Source: Actinosynnema sp. ALI-1.44
Lineage (GTDB): Bacteria > Actinomycetota > Actinomycetes > Mycobacteriales > Pseudonocardiaceae
Direction of reading: 5' to 3'
Assembly: GCF_001984155.1 (NCBI RefSeq)
Contig: NZ_MTQO01000038.1
Coordinates: forward strand, 62,001-126,000
Length of the DNA: 64,000 nt
The notes under the pieces were generated by a model. The model saw only the letters and a program-made list of their open reading frames with translations. It was not told the DNA's origin and searched no databases. Positions 25,933 to 36,000 of this stretch are shown piece after piece. The number at the start of each line of letters is the position of its first letter. The stretch's first letter is position 1. Position numbers and translations under genes: made by a program.

Positions 25933-27358
25933 CGAGGTACGCCTCCAGCCCGGCCCGTCCGCCCTCGCGGCCGAAGCCCGACTCCTGGTAGCCACCGAAC
26001 GGCGCGGTGGGATCGAAGCGGTTGAACGTGTTGGCCCAGACCACACCGGCCCGCATCCTGTTCGCCATGTGCAGGATCCGGGAGCCCTTCTCGGTCCAGA
26101 TACCGGCCGACAGCCCGTACGGCGTGTTGTTCGCCTTGGCCACGGCCTCCTCCGGGGTGCGGAACGTCAGCACCGACAGCACCGGGCCGAAGATCTCCTC
26201 GCGGGCGATCCGCATCGCCTGGCTGACGTTCGAGAACACCGTGGGGGCGAAGAAGAAACCCTTCTCCGGCAACGGGCACGGGCTGGTCCACCGGGAAGCG
26301 CCCTCGTCGTCGCCCGCCTGGGTCAGTTCGCGGATCTTGGCCAGCTGCTCACCGGAGTTGATCGCGCCGACGTCGGTGTTCTTGTCGAGCGGGTCACCGA
26401 CGCGCAGCGTCGACACGCGGGTGTGCAGCTTCTCGAGCAGTTCGTCCGCGATCGACTCCTGGACCAGCAGCCGTGATCCGGCGCAGCAGACGTGCCCCTG
26501 GTTGAAGAAGATCCCGTTGACGATGCCTTCGACGGCCTGGTCGAGCGGCGCGTCGTCGAACACGATGTTCGCGGCCTTGCCGCCGAGCTCCAGGGTGAGC
26601 TTCTTGCCGGTTCCGGCCAGCGAGCCCTGGATCAGCTTGCCGACCTCGGTCGACCCGGTGAACGCGACCTTGTCGACCTGCGGGTGGTTCACGAGCTCGG
26701 CGCCGATGCCCCCGGCGCCGGGGATGATGTTCACGACACCGGGCGGCAGGTCCGCCTGCTGGATGATCTCGGCGAGCACCAGCGCGGTCAGCGGCGTCGT
26801 CTCCGCGGGCTTGAGCACGACCGTGTTGCCGCACGCCAACGCCGGCGCGATCTTCCACGCGGCCATCAGCAGCGGGAAGTTCCACGGGATCACCTGGCCC
26901 GCGACGCCCAGCGGCTGCGGCGACGGGCCGTAACCCGCGTACTCCAGCTTGTCCGCCCAACCGGCGTGGTAGAAGAAGTGCGCGGACGCGGTGGGGATGT
27001 CGGTGTCGCGCGATTCCTTGATCGGCTTGCCGTTGTCCAGGCTCTCCAGCACCGCGAGCTCACGGCCGCGCTCGGCGATCATCCGCGCGATCCGGAAGAT
27101 GTACTTGGCCCGTTCGACGCCGGGCATCCTGCCCCAGACCTTGTCGTACGCCCGCCTCGCGGCCTTGACCGCTGTGTCCACATCGGCCGGTGACGCGGTC
27201 GAGACCTCGGCGAGCACTTCCTCGGTCGCCGGGTTGATCGACTTCAGCGGTTCGCCGGTGCCCTCGACGAACTTGCCGTCGACGAACATCCGGTAGCTCG
27301 GCTTGAGGTTGGCGATGTCCCGTGACTCGGGGGCGGGTGCGTAGTCCCAGGTAATCAT
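25925..27358 (-). CDS. NAD-dependent aldehyde dehydrogenase
   Basis: This 477-residue enzyme oxidises an aldehyde to the acid. Visible motifs are P-W-N-F-P (about 158-162), F-T-G-S-T-E-V-G-K (about 233-241), L-E-L-G-G-K (about 255-260, catalytic Glu) and G-H-V-C-C-A-G-S-R (about 289-297, catalytic Cys doubled). It lies 3 bp after deoC, whose product acetaldehyde (from deoxyribose-5-phosphate) is the obvious substrate. The pair deoC-aldehyde dehydrogenase completes deoxynucleoside sugar catabolism. The start codon is an ATG. Confidence 0.94.
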   Translation of the reverse strand: MITWDYAPAPESRDIANLKPSYRMFVDGKFVEGTGEPLKSINPATEEVLAEVSTASPADVDTAVKAARRAYDKVWGRMPGVERAKYIFRIARMIAERGRELAVLESLDNGKPIKESRDTDIPTASAHFFYHAGWADKLEYAGYGPSPQPLGVAGQVIPWNFPLLMAAWKIAPALACGNTVVLKPAETTPLTALVLAEIIQQADLPPGVVNIIPGAGGIGAELVNHPQVDKVAFTGSTEVGKLIQGSLAGTGKKLTLELGGKAANIVFDDAPLDQAVEGIVNGIFFNQGHVCCAGSRLLVQESIADELLEKLHTRVSTLRVGDPLDKNTDVGAINSGEQLAKIRELTQAGDDEGASRWTSPCPLPEKGFFFAPTVFSNVSQAMRIAREEIFGPVLSVLTFRTPEEAVAKANNTPYGLSAGIWTEKGSRILHMANRMRAGVVWANTFNRFDPTAPFGGYQESGFGREGGRAGLEAYLDV

Positions 27359-27361
27359 TTC

Positions 27362-28336
27362 TCAGTCCACCGTCACATAGTCCGGGCCGCTGTAGTGGCC
27401 TTCGAGTTGGGTCCGCCGCTGCATCAGCAGGTCGTTGAGCAGGCTGGACGCGCCGAACCGGAACAGCTTCGGGTCGAGCCACTGCGGCCCGGCGACCTCG
27501 TGCACCGCGACCAGGTAGCGGACCGCCGTCTTCGTGTCCCGGATGCCGCCAGCGGGTTTGACGCCGCGCAGCTCACCGGTGGTGTTGTGCCAGTCGTGCA
27601 CGGCCTGCAACATCACGTGCGTGACCGGGAGCGTCGCCGCGGGCGAGACCTTGCCGGTCGAGGTCTTGATGAAGTCGCCACCGGCCAGCAGCGCCAGCCA
27701 GGACGCGCGGCGCACGTTGTCGTACGTGACCAGCTCGCCCGTCTCCAGGATGACCTTCAGGTGCGCGTCGCCGCACGCCGCCTTGACCGCTTTGATCTCG
27801 TCGAACACCTGACCGTAGCGGCCGGACAGGAACGCGCCCCTGTCGATCACCATGTCCACTTCGGACGCACCGGCGTCGACGGCTTCCTTGACGTCGGCCA
27901 GTTTGATCGCCGGGGCGACCCGGCCCGCGGGGAACGCGGTGGCCACGCTCGCCACCCCGATCGGCGCACCGGCCAGCGCCTCGACAGCGGTCGCGACGAG
28001 GTCGGAGTAGACACACACCGCGGCGACCTGGGGAACGTCCGGGCGCTCGGGGTCGGGGCGCCGAGCCTTCGCGCACAGCGACCGCACCTTGCCCGGGGTG
28101 TCCGCGCCTTCCAGCGTGGTCAGGTCGACCATCGCGATGGCCATGTCGATGGCCTGCAGCTTGGCCGCCTTCTTGATGCTCCGCGTGGCCAGGCCCGCCG
28201 CCCGCTGCTCGACGCCGACCTGGTCCACACCGGGCAGCCCGTGCAGGAATCTGCGCAGGGACGTCTCGTCACGTGTCGCGTCGGCGAGTTCGGGCGGTAG
28301 CCCCGCGTCCGACCTCGCTGTCGTGGGTGTGGCCAT
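27362..28336 (-). CDS. deoC: Deoxyribose-phosphate aldolase
   Basis: This 324-residue class I aldolase splits 2-deoxyribose-5-phosphate to glyceraldehyde-3-phosphate and acetaldehyde. The Schiff-base lysine lies in G-D-F-I-K-T-S-T-G-K (about 213-222) and the proton relay lysine in V-K-P-A-G-G-I-R (about 248-255). It is longer than the bacterial norm of about 220-260 because of N- and C-terminal extensions, as in the longer eukaryote-like branch. The ATG at 28336 has a -10-like TAGACT 7 bp upstream, so the operon is likely led by a leaderless mRNA. It heads the operon with two aldehyde dehydrogenase genes. Confidence 0.95.
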   Translation of the reverse strand: MATPTTARSDAGLPPELADATRDETSLRRFLHGLPGVDQVGVEQRAAGLATRSIKKAAKLQAIDMAIAMVDLTTLEGADTPGKVRSLCAKARRPDPERPDVPQVAAVCVYSDLVATAVEALAGAPIGVASVATAFPAGRVAPAIKLADVKEAVDAGASEVDMVIDRGAFLSGRYGQVFDEIKAVKAACGDAHLKVILETGELVTYDNVRRASWLALLAGGDFIKTSTGKVSPAATLPVTHVMLQAVHDWHNTTGELRGVKPAGGIRDTKTAVRYLVAVHEVAGPQWLDPKLFRFGASSLLNDLLMQRRTQLEGHYSGPDYVTVD

Positions 28337-28343
28337 GCCAGCG

Positions 28344-28349
28344 AGTCTA
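28344..28349 (-). promoter_or_regulatory. Probable -10 element (TAGACT on minus strand) for leaderless deoC operon
   Basis: TAGACT on the minus strand ends 7 bp before the deoC ATG. No ribosome site is present between them. Confidence 0.45.
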
Positions 28350-28388
28350 TGTGCTCGCAGGTCGGACGCCGGTTGACTCCGGTGCGGC

Positions 28389-29051
28389 TCAGTCCTCGAT
28401 CTCGCGGCGGTCGCTGCCCCTGAGGTGCCGCTTCTTGGGTGGCTTGACCTCGACCGCGCCCATCATGGCGAAGCCGGTGATCCGCACGACCGGGCGGCCG
28501 GGCGCCTGCGCACCCATCGACTTGTCCTCGAACGCGCCCATGAAGCCGAAACCGTCCACGATGACGTGGATGTCCTCGGGGACGTAGATCTCGATGCCGC
28601 CCATGAAGGCGAAGCACTGGATGGTCGTCTCCGGGGCGGTGAACCGGGCGTGCGTCAGGTTGATCTCGACACCGCCCATGACCGCGACGGCGTTGTGGCG
28701 CTCCGGCACCACCCAGTCACCCTTGCGTTCGACGCCCGACATCACCGCGATGGAGTTGCCGGGGCCGGGCATCGCGCCGGGCACGATCCGGCTGCCCGAG
28801 ACCGGGCTGTACACCGGTGCGGGCGCCGACGGCGGCCGTGGCACCGGGGTCGACGTGACCGGCAGGTCGCGGGTGATCGGTTCGAGGTCGGCGAACGTCT
28901 TCGCGGCGTACACCGCGTCCAGGCGTTCCTCGAGCTCGGCCACCTCGATGCGGCCCTCGGACATCGCGTTGTGCAGTATCTGCGCCACCCGCTCGCGGTC
29001 CTCGTTCGAGATCCGGATGCTCAGGTGGTCCCCCGGCTGGTCTTGGCTCAC
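28389..29051 (-). CDS. DUF1707 domain protein with LiaF-like C-terminal domain
   Basis: This 220-residue protein has the short actinobacterial DUF1707 domain at about 10-62 ([13 protein letters not shown] and [13 protein letters not shown]), a Pro-rich linker, then a repetitive beta region (about 115-205) with recurring G-G-V/I-E units (V-M-G-G-V-E-I, F-M-G-G-I-E-I), typical of the DUF2154/LiaF-like cell-wall-active antibiotic response domain. No membrane segment is seen. The GTG at 29051 is chosen as start of the conserved part. It is divergent from upp with 61 bp between. Role unknown, possibly envelope stress. Confidence 0.82.
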   Translation of the reverse strand: MSQDQPGDHLSIRISNEDRERVAQILHNAMSEGRIEVAELEERLDAVYAAKTFADLEPITRDLPVTSTPVPRPPSAPAPVYSPVSGSRIVPGAMPGPGNSIAVMSGVERKGDWVVPERHNAVAVMGGVEINLTHARFTAPETTIQCFAFMGGIEIYVPEDIHVIVDGFGFMGAFEDKSMGAQAPGRPVVRITGFAMMGAVEVKPPKKRHLRGSDRREIED

Positions 29052-29099
29052 GTGCTGCAGGGTAGTACTGCGGACCACGCGTGGGGAGCGGCTGCCAAG

Positions 29100-29105
29100 T
29101 ACGGT
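29100..29105 (+). promoter_or_regulatory. Probable -10 element (TACGGT) for leaderless upp
   Basis: TACGGT ends 7 bp before the ATG at 29113. There is no Shine-Dalgarno sequence in between. Confidence 0.4.
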
Positions 29106-29112
29106 GTGCCGC

Positions 29113-29736
29113 ATGGACGTCGTCGAGGTCGATCACCCGCTTGCGAAAGCCCGTCTCACCACCATGCGGGACGCACGCACCGACAGCGCCGCCTTCCGCG
29201 CCGCGTTGCAGGAACTGACACTGATCCTGATCTACGAGGCGTTGCGCGACGCGCCCGTGCGCGTCGAGCGCATCCACACCCCGGTCGCCCGCACCGACGG
29301 CTTCTGGCTGGCGAACCCGCCGCTGCTGGTCCCGGTGCTCCGGGCCGGCCTCGGCATGGCCGACCAGGCGCAGAAGCTGATCCCGGACGCGCAGATGGGC
29401 TTCGTCGGGATGAGCCGCGACGAGACGACGCTGCAGCCGACGCCGTACATGGAGTCGCTGCCGGACGACCTCGCCGGTCGGCCCGTGTTCGTGCTCGACC
29501 CGATGCTGGCCACCGGCGGCTCGATGAAGCACACGATCGAACTGCTGACCACGCGCGGCGCGACCGACGTCACGGCGGTGTGCGTGCTCGCCGCGCCGGA
29601 GGGCATCCAGGCGCTGGCCGAGTCCGGGCTCCCGGTCCGGTTGGTCACGTCGAGCGTCGACGAACGGCTCAACGACTCCGGCTTCATCGTGCCCGGCCTC
29701 GGCGACGCGGGCGACCGCCAGTACGGCTCGGTCTAG
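29113..29736 (+). CDS. upp: Uracil phosphoribosyltransferase
   Basis: This 207-residue enzyme makes UMP from uracil and PRPP, recovering the base released by nucleoside phosphorolysis. The PRPP loop is [12 protein letters not shown] (about 127-138), and the uracil-binding end G-D-A-G-D-R-Q-Y-G is at the C-terminus. The P-V-L-R-A-G-L-G-M motif near residue 75 is also diagnostic. The ATG at 29113 gives the normal family length. A palindromic terminator of repeat family 1 follows 4 bp after the stop. Confidence 0.96.
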   Translation: MDVVEVDHPLAKARLTTMRDARTDSAAFRAALQELTLILIYEALRDAPVRVERIHTPVARTDGFWLANPPLLVPVLRAGLGMADQAQKLIPDAQMGFVGMSRDETTLQPTPYMESLPDDLAGRPVFVLDPMLATGGSMKHTIELLTTRGATDVTAVCVLAAPEGIQALAESGLPVRLVTSSVDERLNDSGFIVPGLGDAGDRQYGSV

Positions 29737-29740
29737 GCCC

Positions 29741-29784
29741 TCGTGAGTGGTTCGTCCGGTTGGAACCGGCCAAACCACTCACGA
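29741..29784. terminator. Bidirectional bipartite palindrome after upp (repeat family 1, copy C)
   Basis: TCGTGAGTGGTT at 29741-29752 pairs perfectly with 29773-29784, enclosing an inner stem CCGGTT / AACCGG. It lies between the convergent stops of upp and the TetR gene and matches copies A and B in sequence and design. Confidence 0.8.
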
Positions 29785-29791
29785 CAGTCAG

Positions 29792-30379
29792 CTAGGCGTA
29801 AGGACTCGCGGTTCGCTGCATGGCCACCGAAATACTGAAGCCGGCCAGTCCTGCGCGCAGTACGCGCTCGACGTGGCCGGCGTCGGTGAGGTTCCCGTTC
29901 AGTTCGAGGGAGACCAACCCGTGCACGAGTCCCCAGACCGTCATGGCGGCGGTCTCGGGGTCGGGTAAGCCCGCCAGGCGGCCGACCTCGACCATCGGCC
30001 CCAGCACGTGGGCCGCGGTCTCGTTGTCCGGCTCGAAACCGGCGACCGCCTTGGTGAACATGATCAGGTAGAGGTGGGGCTCGGCCAGCGCGGCGCGGCG
30101 GTAGGCCAGGCCGAGTTGGACGAGGTCCTCGGCGGGATCGCCGGAGAGGCTCACTTGCGTGAGTCTGCTGCCGAACCTGTGGAACGCATCGACGTACAGC
30201 TCTCGCACGAGCGCGGGCTTTCCCCCGAACAGCGAGTAGACAGCTGTGGTCGACGTTCCGACGTCGGCTGCGAGTCTGCGTAAGCTCAGCGCGTCTGGGC
30301 CTTCACCGGACAACAGCTCCCCGGCTCGGTCGAGCAGACGAACGCGCAGAGCGTCGTCATGTGTCTTTGGGCGCGGCAC
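29792..30379 (-). CDS. TetR-family transcriptional regulator
   Basis: This 195-residue regulator has an N-terminal TetR helix-turn-helix (about 8-55: L-S-L-R-R-L-A-A-D-V-G-T-S-T-T-A-V-Y-S-L-F) and a C-terminal all-helical domain of the WHG type (about 85-190, A-M-T-V-W-G-L-V-H-G-L-V-S-L-E). It stands alone, convergent with upp and divergent from the small gene pair at 30496, so its target is not evident. The ATG at 30379 is followed by the basic tail M-P-R-P-K. Confidence 0.9.
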   Translation of the reverse strand: MPRPKTHDDALRVRLLDRAGELLSGEGPDALSLRRLAADVGTSTTAVYSLFGGKPALVRELYVDAFHRFGSRLTQVSLSGDPAEDLVQLGLAYRRAALAEPHLYLIMFTKAVAGFEPDNETAAHVLGPMVEVGRLAGLPDPETAAMTVWGLVHGLVSLELNGNLTDAGHVERVLRAGLAGFSISVAMQRTASPYA

Positions 30380-30495
30380 TTGTCGAGATTAGCCCGGTTT
30401 CCCGTAGTCGGAACCGACTGTGCACAAAGGGGCAAACTGGAGGGCAACGGCCACAGCCCCTCTGCTTTTCGAGATGGAACCGTTAAGATGCCTCG

Positions 30496-30702
30496 GTGGC
30501 CATGACCTTGCGCCTGAGTGACGAGGAGAGCGAGCAGCTGGAAGCGCTCGCCGAGGCCGAGGGACGCTCCTCCGAGGAGATCCTCCGGCTGGCACTCTCC
30601 GAACGATGGTCGAAGCTGCACAAACAGCAGCAGATCGGCGACGTACTTGAACGCATTCTGCCTCGCTACCAGGGGCTGCTGGAGCGACTCGGGACCGGCT
30701 GA
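30496..30702 (+). CDS. Ribbon-helix-helix antitoxin-like protein
   Basis: This small protein (68 residues from GTG 30496, or 66 from ATG 30502) has the ribbon-helix-helix layout: a strand T-L-R-L-S, helix E-E-S-E-Q-L-E-A-L-A-E-A-E-G, then the S-S-E-E-I-L-R-L-A-L-S-E-R helix. The C-terminal helix would bind a toxin partner. It precedes a Doc-like gene by 15 bp, the usual antitoxin-first order. It probably represses its own operon. The start choice is open as neither has a strong ribosome site. Confidence 0.75.
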   Translation: MAMTLRLSDEESEQLEALAEAEGRSSEEILRLALSERWSKLHKQQQIGDVLERILPRYQGLLERLGTG

Positions 30703-30717
30703 CGATATAAGTCTGCG

Positions 30718-31098
30718 GTGATCACCTACCTGGACGCCAGCGATTTGCTGGTGCTCGCGGCGGCGGTGACCGGGGGAGATCTGGTGGTTCGCGACCTCGG
30801 CCTGCTCGATTCCGCCGCTCACCGGCCCCAGGCGACCGTGCTCGGCGTCGAAGCGTACGGAACCCTCTGGCTGAAGTCGGCCGCGCTGATGGAGTCCATC
30901 ATCCGGAACAGGCCGCTCGCCGAGGGCAACTGGCGCCTCGGCTGGGTCGCGGCCGTCACGTTGTGCGACATCAACGGCTACTGGGTGGACGCGGACGAGG
31001 ACGCCGCGCTCGACCTGGTCCGCGAGGTGGACAGGGGCGCGATCGACATCGCCACGATCGGCGCGCGGTTCGAGGGGTGGAGCCACCCACACCAGTGA
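30718..31098 (+). CDS. Doc/Fic-like toxin component with degenerate active motif
   Basis: This 126-residue protein resembles Doc-type Fic toxins: the region R-P-L-A-E-G-N-W-R-L-G-W (about 62-73) aligns with the Doc motif H-P-F-x-x-G-N-K-R, and the following L-C-D-I-N-G-Y-W-V-D-A-D-E-D-A matches the conserved L-x-x-N-G-Y-x-x-x-x-x-E-D-A helix. The catalytic His is Arg and the K of G-N-K-R is Trp, so phosphotransfer activity may be lost or changed. The N-terminus I-T-Y-L-D-A-S-D-L-L is also typical. GTG start. It forms a putative toxin-antitoxin pair with the preceding gene. Confidence 0.7.
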   Translation: MITYLDASDLLVLAAAVTGGDLVVRDLGLLDSAAHRPQATVLGVEAYGTLWLKSAALMESIIRNRPLAEGNWRLGWVAAVTLCDINGYWVDADEDAALDLVREVDRGAIDIATIGARFEGWSHPHQ

Positions 31099-31113
31099 CA
31101 CCGGGCAATGAAC

Positions 31114-31144
31114 TTGACCTGGAGTGCACTCCAGGTTCTAGCGT
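31114..31144 (+). promoter_or_regulatory. MerR-type promoter with 20-bp perfect palindrome
   Basis: A -35 TTGACC (31114-31119) and -10 TAGCGT (31139-31144) are 19 bp apart, the long spacing typical of MerR-activated promoters. The spacer holds a perfect palindrome ACCTGGAGTG/CACTCCAGGT (31117-31136). The -10 ends 6 bp before the GTG of the MerR gene, so the mRNA is probably leaderless and autoregulated. Confidence 0.8.
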
Positions 31145-31150
31145 CGAAGG

Positions 31151-31521
31151 GTGACATACGCGATCGCCCAAGCTGCCGAACGCAGTGGGTTGTCGATTGA
31201 CACCCTGCGTTACTACGAACGGATCGGCCTGGTCGAGCCCCCAGCCAGGGACTCGGGTGGCAGGCGCAGCTACACCGACGAGGACCTGGCCTGGCTGGAG
31301 TTCCTCACCAAGCTGCGCACCACCGGCATGCCGATCCGGATGATGCGCGAATACGCGCAGCTGCGGATGCGCGGGCTCGGCACCCGGGCCCGCCGCCAGC
31401 AGATCCTCGTCGACCACCGCACGGACGTGCTCAACCGGATCGCCGAGTTGCAGACCTGCGTGGCGGCGCTCAACTACAAGATCGGCATGTACGACGAGCA
31501 ACTCCAGGAGGAGGCCACCGC

Positions 31522-31525
<4 letters not shown>
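31151..31525 (+). CDS. MerR-family transcriptional regulator
   Basis: This 124-residue regulator has an N-terminal MerR winged helix (about 2-70: [19 protein letters not shown], then R-S-Y-T-D-E-D-L) and a dimerisation coiled coil (about 80-118). No metal-binding cysteine cluster is seen, so it probably senses an organic compound or aldehyde. It overlaps the aldo/keto reductase start by 4 bp (ATGA) and both are expressed from the palindromic promoter just upstream. Confidence 0.93.
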
Positions 31526-32499
<974 letters not shown>

Positions 32500-32507
32500 C
32501 CCGAGAA

Positions 32508-33020
32508 CTACCCGGCGGCGGCGTTGCTCAGCATCGGTGGGCATTCGCCGCCGGGTGTGGTGGCCAGTTCGATGTGCCACATCTCGTTGGAGTAGATCTG
32601 GCACAGGCCGTACGCGGCTGCTTTCCGGCTGAACCAGTCGGCGGCGTCGGTCGGTCCGATGTCGACCGCCTTGCCGTTGACATGGGTCGACTTCTCCGGC
32701 GTGTTCACGAACTTCCGGGCCTCGTCGAGGCTGCCGTACTTCTCGACGGCCTCGTCGAGCAGCCGCTGCTGGTACTGCCTGCTGCGCCAGCCGGACGTGA
32801 TCTTGGCGTCGATCCCCCTGGTGGCCTTGGCTTCCTTCGCCGCCTGCCGGACAGCGTCGCGCAGCGCCGGGTCGAGGTTGCGGATGGCCGGGTGGTCGTT
32901 GTCGAACGGCGAGATGCCCCCTTTCTCGATTTCACCGTCCGCCTGCGTGGCCGCGGGGGCGGCCTGCGCGCTGCACGCGGCGGAAAGGACGAGGACCAGA
33001 ACGACGAGAGCCGATTTCAC
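32508..33020 (-). CDS. M15 (VanY-type) D-alanyl-D-alanine carboxypeptidase, lipoprotein
   Basis: This 170-residue exported peptidase begins with a signal peptide and lipobox (L-S-A-A-C, Cys about 16). The VanY fold is shown by I-T-S-G-W-R-S-R-Q-Y-Q-Q (about 74-85), the zinc ligands H and D in S-T-H-V-N-G-K-A-V-D-I-G (about 111-122) and H in E-M-W-H-I-E-L (about 146-152), and the catalytic Glu of that last motif. It trims the terminal D-Ala of wall precursors or muropeptides. The GTG start is used. It is convergent with the aldo/keto reductase. Confidence 0.9.
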   Translation of the reverse strand: MKSALVVLVLVLSAACSAQAAPAATQADGEIEKGGISPFDNDHPAIRNLDPALRDAVRQAAKEAKATRGIDAKITSGWRSRQYQQRLLDEAVEKYGSLDEARKFVNTPEKSTHVNGKAVDIGPTDAADWFSRKAAAYGLCQIYSNEMWHIELATTPGGECPPMLSNAAAG

Positions 33021-33083
33021 AGCGACGACTCTCGTGTGCTGGTGTCCTCGTCCGATCCGTGGAATGTCCGCGTTCGGTAACAG

Positions 33084-36000
33084 CTACCTGATGGCGTAGG
33101 CCCGGACGACCGTCTCGGTCACCGAGTTGCCCTCGATGTCACGCGCGGTGGCCCGCAGCGACGCGAATCCGGCTTGGCCTGCCGGGAGTTCCACGCGGTC
33201 GCCGTGGGCCTTGACGCGCTGCCAGGTCCTGCCGTCGTCGAACGAGATCTCGACCGCCGTGTCGATGATCCATGACTGCCTCGCGCCCGGCTGATGGGTC
33301 GCACTGACCTTGCCGGACACCGGTTTGCCCGCCGTGGCGGTGTTGTTGTCGTCGAGCGGCAGGTCGAAGCGGATGTCCAGCAACGGCAGCGCTGTGCGCT
33401 CGGTGTTGCCCGCGGGGGCGTTGAACGTCCACTCCGCGCGGGTGCGTGGCGACAGCGGCGGAACCAGCAGTTCCGACTGCGGCCGGTTGGCATCCGCGAC
33501 CAGCTTGAACCTGCCCGGCCCTGCGGGAACGGCGAACTCGCCCAGCGCCGGGCGGTCGTCGCGCCGCCCGATCTCCTTGCCGTCCTTGAGCAACACCGTG
33601 CTGCCCGCGTTGGTCTTGTCGAACTCGGCCGCGTTGCCGGGGTCGCTGTCGGCGAACATCGGAATCGCCAGGGTGACCTTGTCCCCGATCCGGTACGCGG
33701 ACGGGACAGGCTTGCCGTCCTGGCGGCTGGCCGGAGGCTGCGTCAGCTCCGGGCCGAACGGAGCCGCGAACAGCTCGGACGCCCGCCGCTCACCCGGCTT
33801 GAGCTTGACCGGAAGCGTCACCTCACCACCGAAGCCGCCGTGTTCGAAGATCCCGGCCACCGAGAACAACGACAGCTCCGCGCCCGCGGTCACGTAGTCG
33901 GTGCGGCGCTGCGGCCACTTCGTCTCCACGTCCATGTTGGCGATCAGCCCGTTCGCGACGAGCGACGCAGGCTGGTAGCGGTACGTGCCCTTCGGCAAGG
34001 TGTTGTTGATCTGCCGGTCGATCCGGCCGAGTGAGTCCTTGTGGAACCGGAAGTCGTGCCCGGTCGGCACGACGCCCCGCACCACGTCGCTGACGAAGTA
34101 CGCGACCGGACTGTTGGGTCGCGTGGTGAGCGTGAGCTCGACCGGGCGCTGTTTCATCAGGTTCTGCAGGGCCTGCATGTCGTCCGGCCGGAACGCGAGC
34201 AGCGTGTTCAACGCGGGTGGCGCGGGGTTCTCGATGGCAGGGTTGAAGAACGAGACGACAGCGCGTGCGCCCTTGCTCTTCAACAACTCGATCCCGTCGC
34301 GCAACTGGGATTCCGGCGGGTAGACCGGGGCGTTGTAGTCCTTCGGCGTGATCAACGCGATCGCGCCGGTGACATCACCGGCCTTGGCGATCGACTCGGC
34401 ATCGGCCTCACCGACGTCGGCCACCCGCGCGGTCACCTGCCCCGGCAGGTCGAGGTCGAAGGGGGCGTAGGCGTCGCGGAACTCGTAGCCTCCTTCGCCG
34501 TTGGCCGTGATCCTTGCCCACGGGTGGGTCCAGTAGAGCGAGGTGTTCAGGCTCAGGCCCCGCATCCGCTGGTCGCCGAGGGTGTACAAGTTGTGCGGCG
34601 GCCCGCCCCACAGCACAGCCGCCCCGAGCCGCGGCCCGGTGTCGTCCACATCGGACAAGATGCCGATACCGCCGCCGAGCTGCGGGCGGGCTTCGGGATC
34701 GTCGATGCCCGCGGTGACTGCCTTGCCCTGCTTGGTGTCCACCACGAGTTCGGTGTTGCCCGCGACGTTGACCGGGATTGCGAACATGGTGGTCGCGAAC
34801 GACGGGTCCACGATCTGCCCGAGCGCGCGGTACTTGCCAGAGGGGAGCTCGAACTTCGCTTCGCCGGTGCGCGTCACGACGGCGTCCGACACGCCGGTTT
34901 CTTCGTTCTGCACGATGACGAGAGCGGAGTAGGGCGCGCCTTCCCTCGATGGAACCTTGACCGTCAAGGTGTTCTTGGCACCCTTGAGGTTCGCGGTCAA
35001 CGGCGTGGTCAGCACGACGTCGTCGGCCTGCGCGCGCAGCACGCCGTGGAGCTCACCACCTGGCTGCTCGGTCGCTTTGGCGGTGACTGCCACCGTCGCG
35101 GTTGCCTTGGCGGGAACGATCACGGACTTGTCTGTGGCGAACAGGTTCGTGGACCCGCCGTACTTCTTCTGCGCGTCGATCGTCAGGGTGAGCTGGATGG
35201 GCTTCGAGCTTTCGTTGGTGTAGGTGACCTTGCGGGTGGCGTCCTGCTTGCCCCACACGTTGCCGAATGCGAGCAGGCCGTCCGCCCTGACCTGCTGGCT
35301 GACGCCTCGGGCGATGTCGAGCCGCCCGGATCCCTGTGCGTGGGTGTCGATGCCTGACAAGCGCCTGGCCGTGCCGATCAGGGCGCTCTTGACCTGCTCG
35401 CCGGTCCACTGTGGATGCTGTCCGGCCAGGATCGCGGCAGCCCCGGCGACGTGCGGGGTGGCCATCGAAGTGCCGGAGATCCTGGCGTACTTCTCGTTGA
35501 CGGAGAACGGGGTGAGGGTGCCTTCGGCGCGTGCGGCGACGATGTCGGTGCCGGGTGCGGAGATCTCGGGCTTGAGCCCGTAGTCCCCGGCCCGTGGGCC
35601 TTGGCTGGAGGTGACGCTGAGCTGGTCGGACTTGGTGACGTTGGCAACCGTGAGCGCACGGTCGGCGGCACCGGGAGACCCGACGCTTTCCGGCGCACCG
35701 TTGTTGCCCGCCGCGATGACGAACAGGGCGCCGCTGGACGCCGAGAGTTCGTTCACGGTTTGGGACATCAGATCGGTGCCATCGGTGACGCCGCCACCCA
35801 GGCTCATGTTCACCACTTTGGCACCGTTCTCGACGGCCCAACGCATGCCGTCGATGATCCACGACTCCCGGCCGCCGTATTCGCCGAGTACCTTGCCGAC
35901 CATGAGCCGCGCCCCAGGCGCGACGCCGGTGTACTTGCCGTTCGACGCCGCCCCCGTACCCGCGATCGTGCTGGCCACGTGCGTGCCGTGACCCGAGCGG

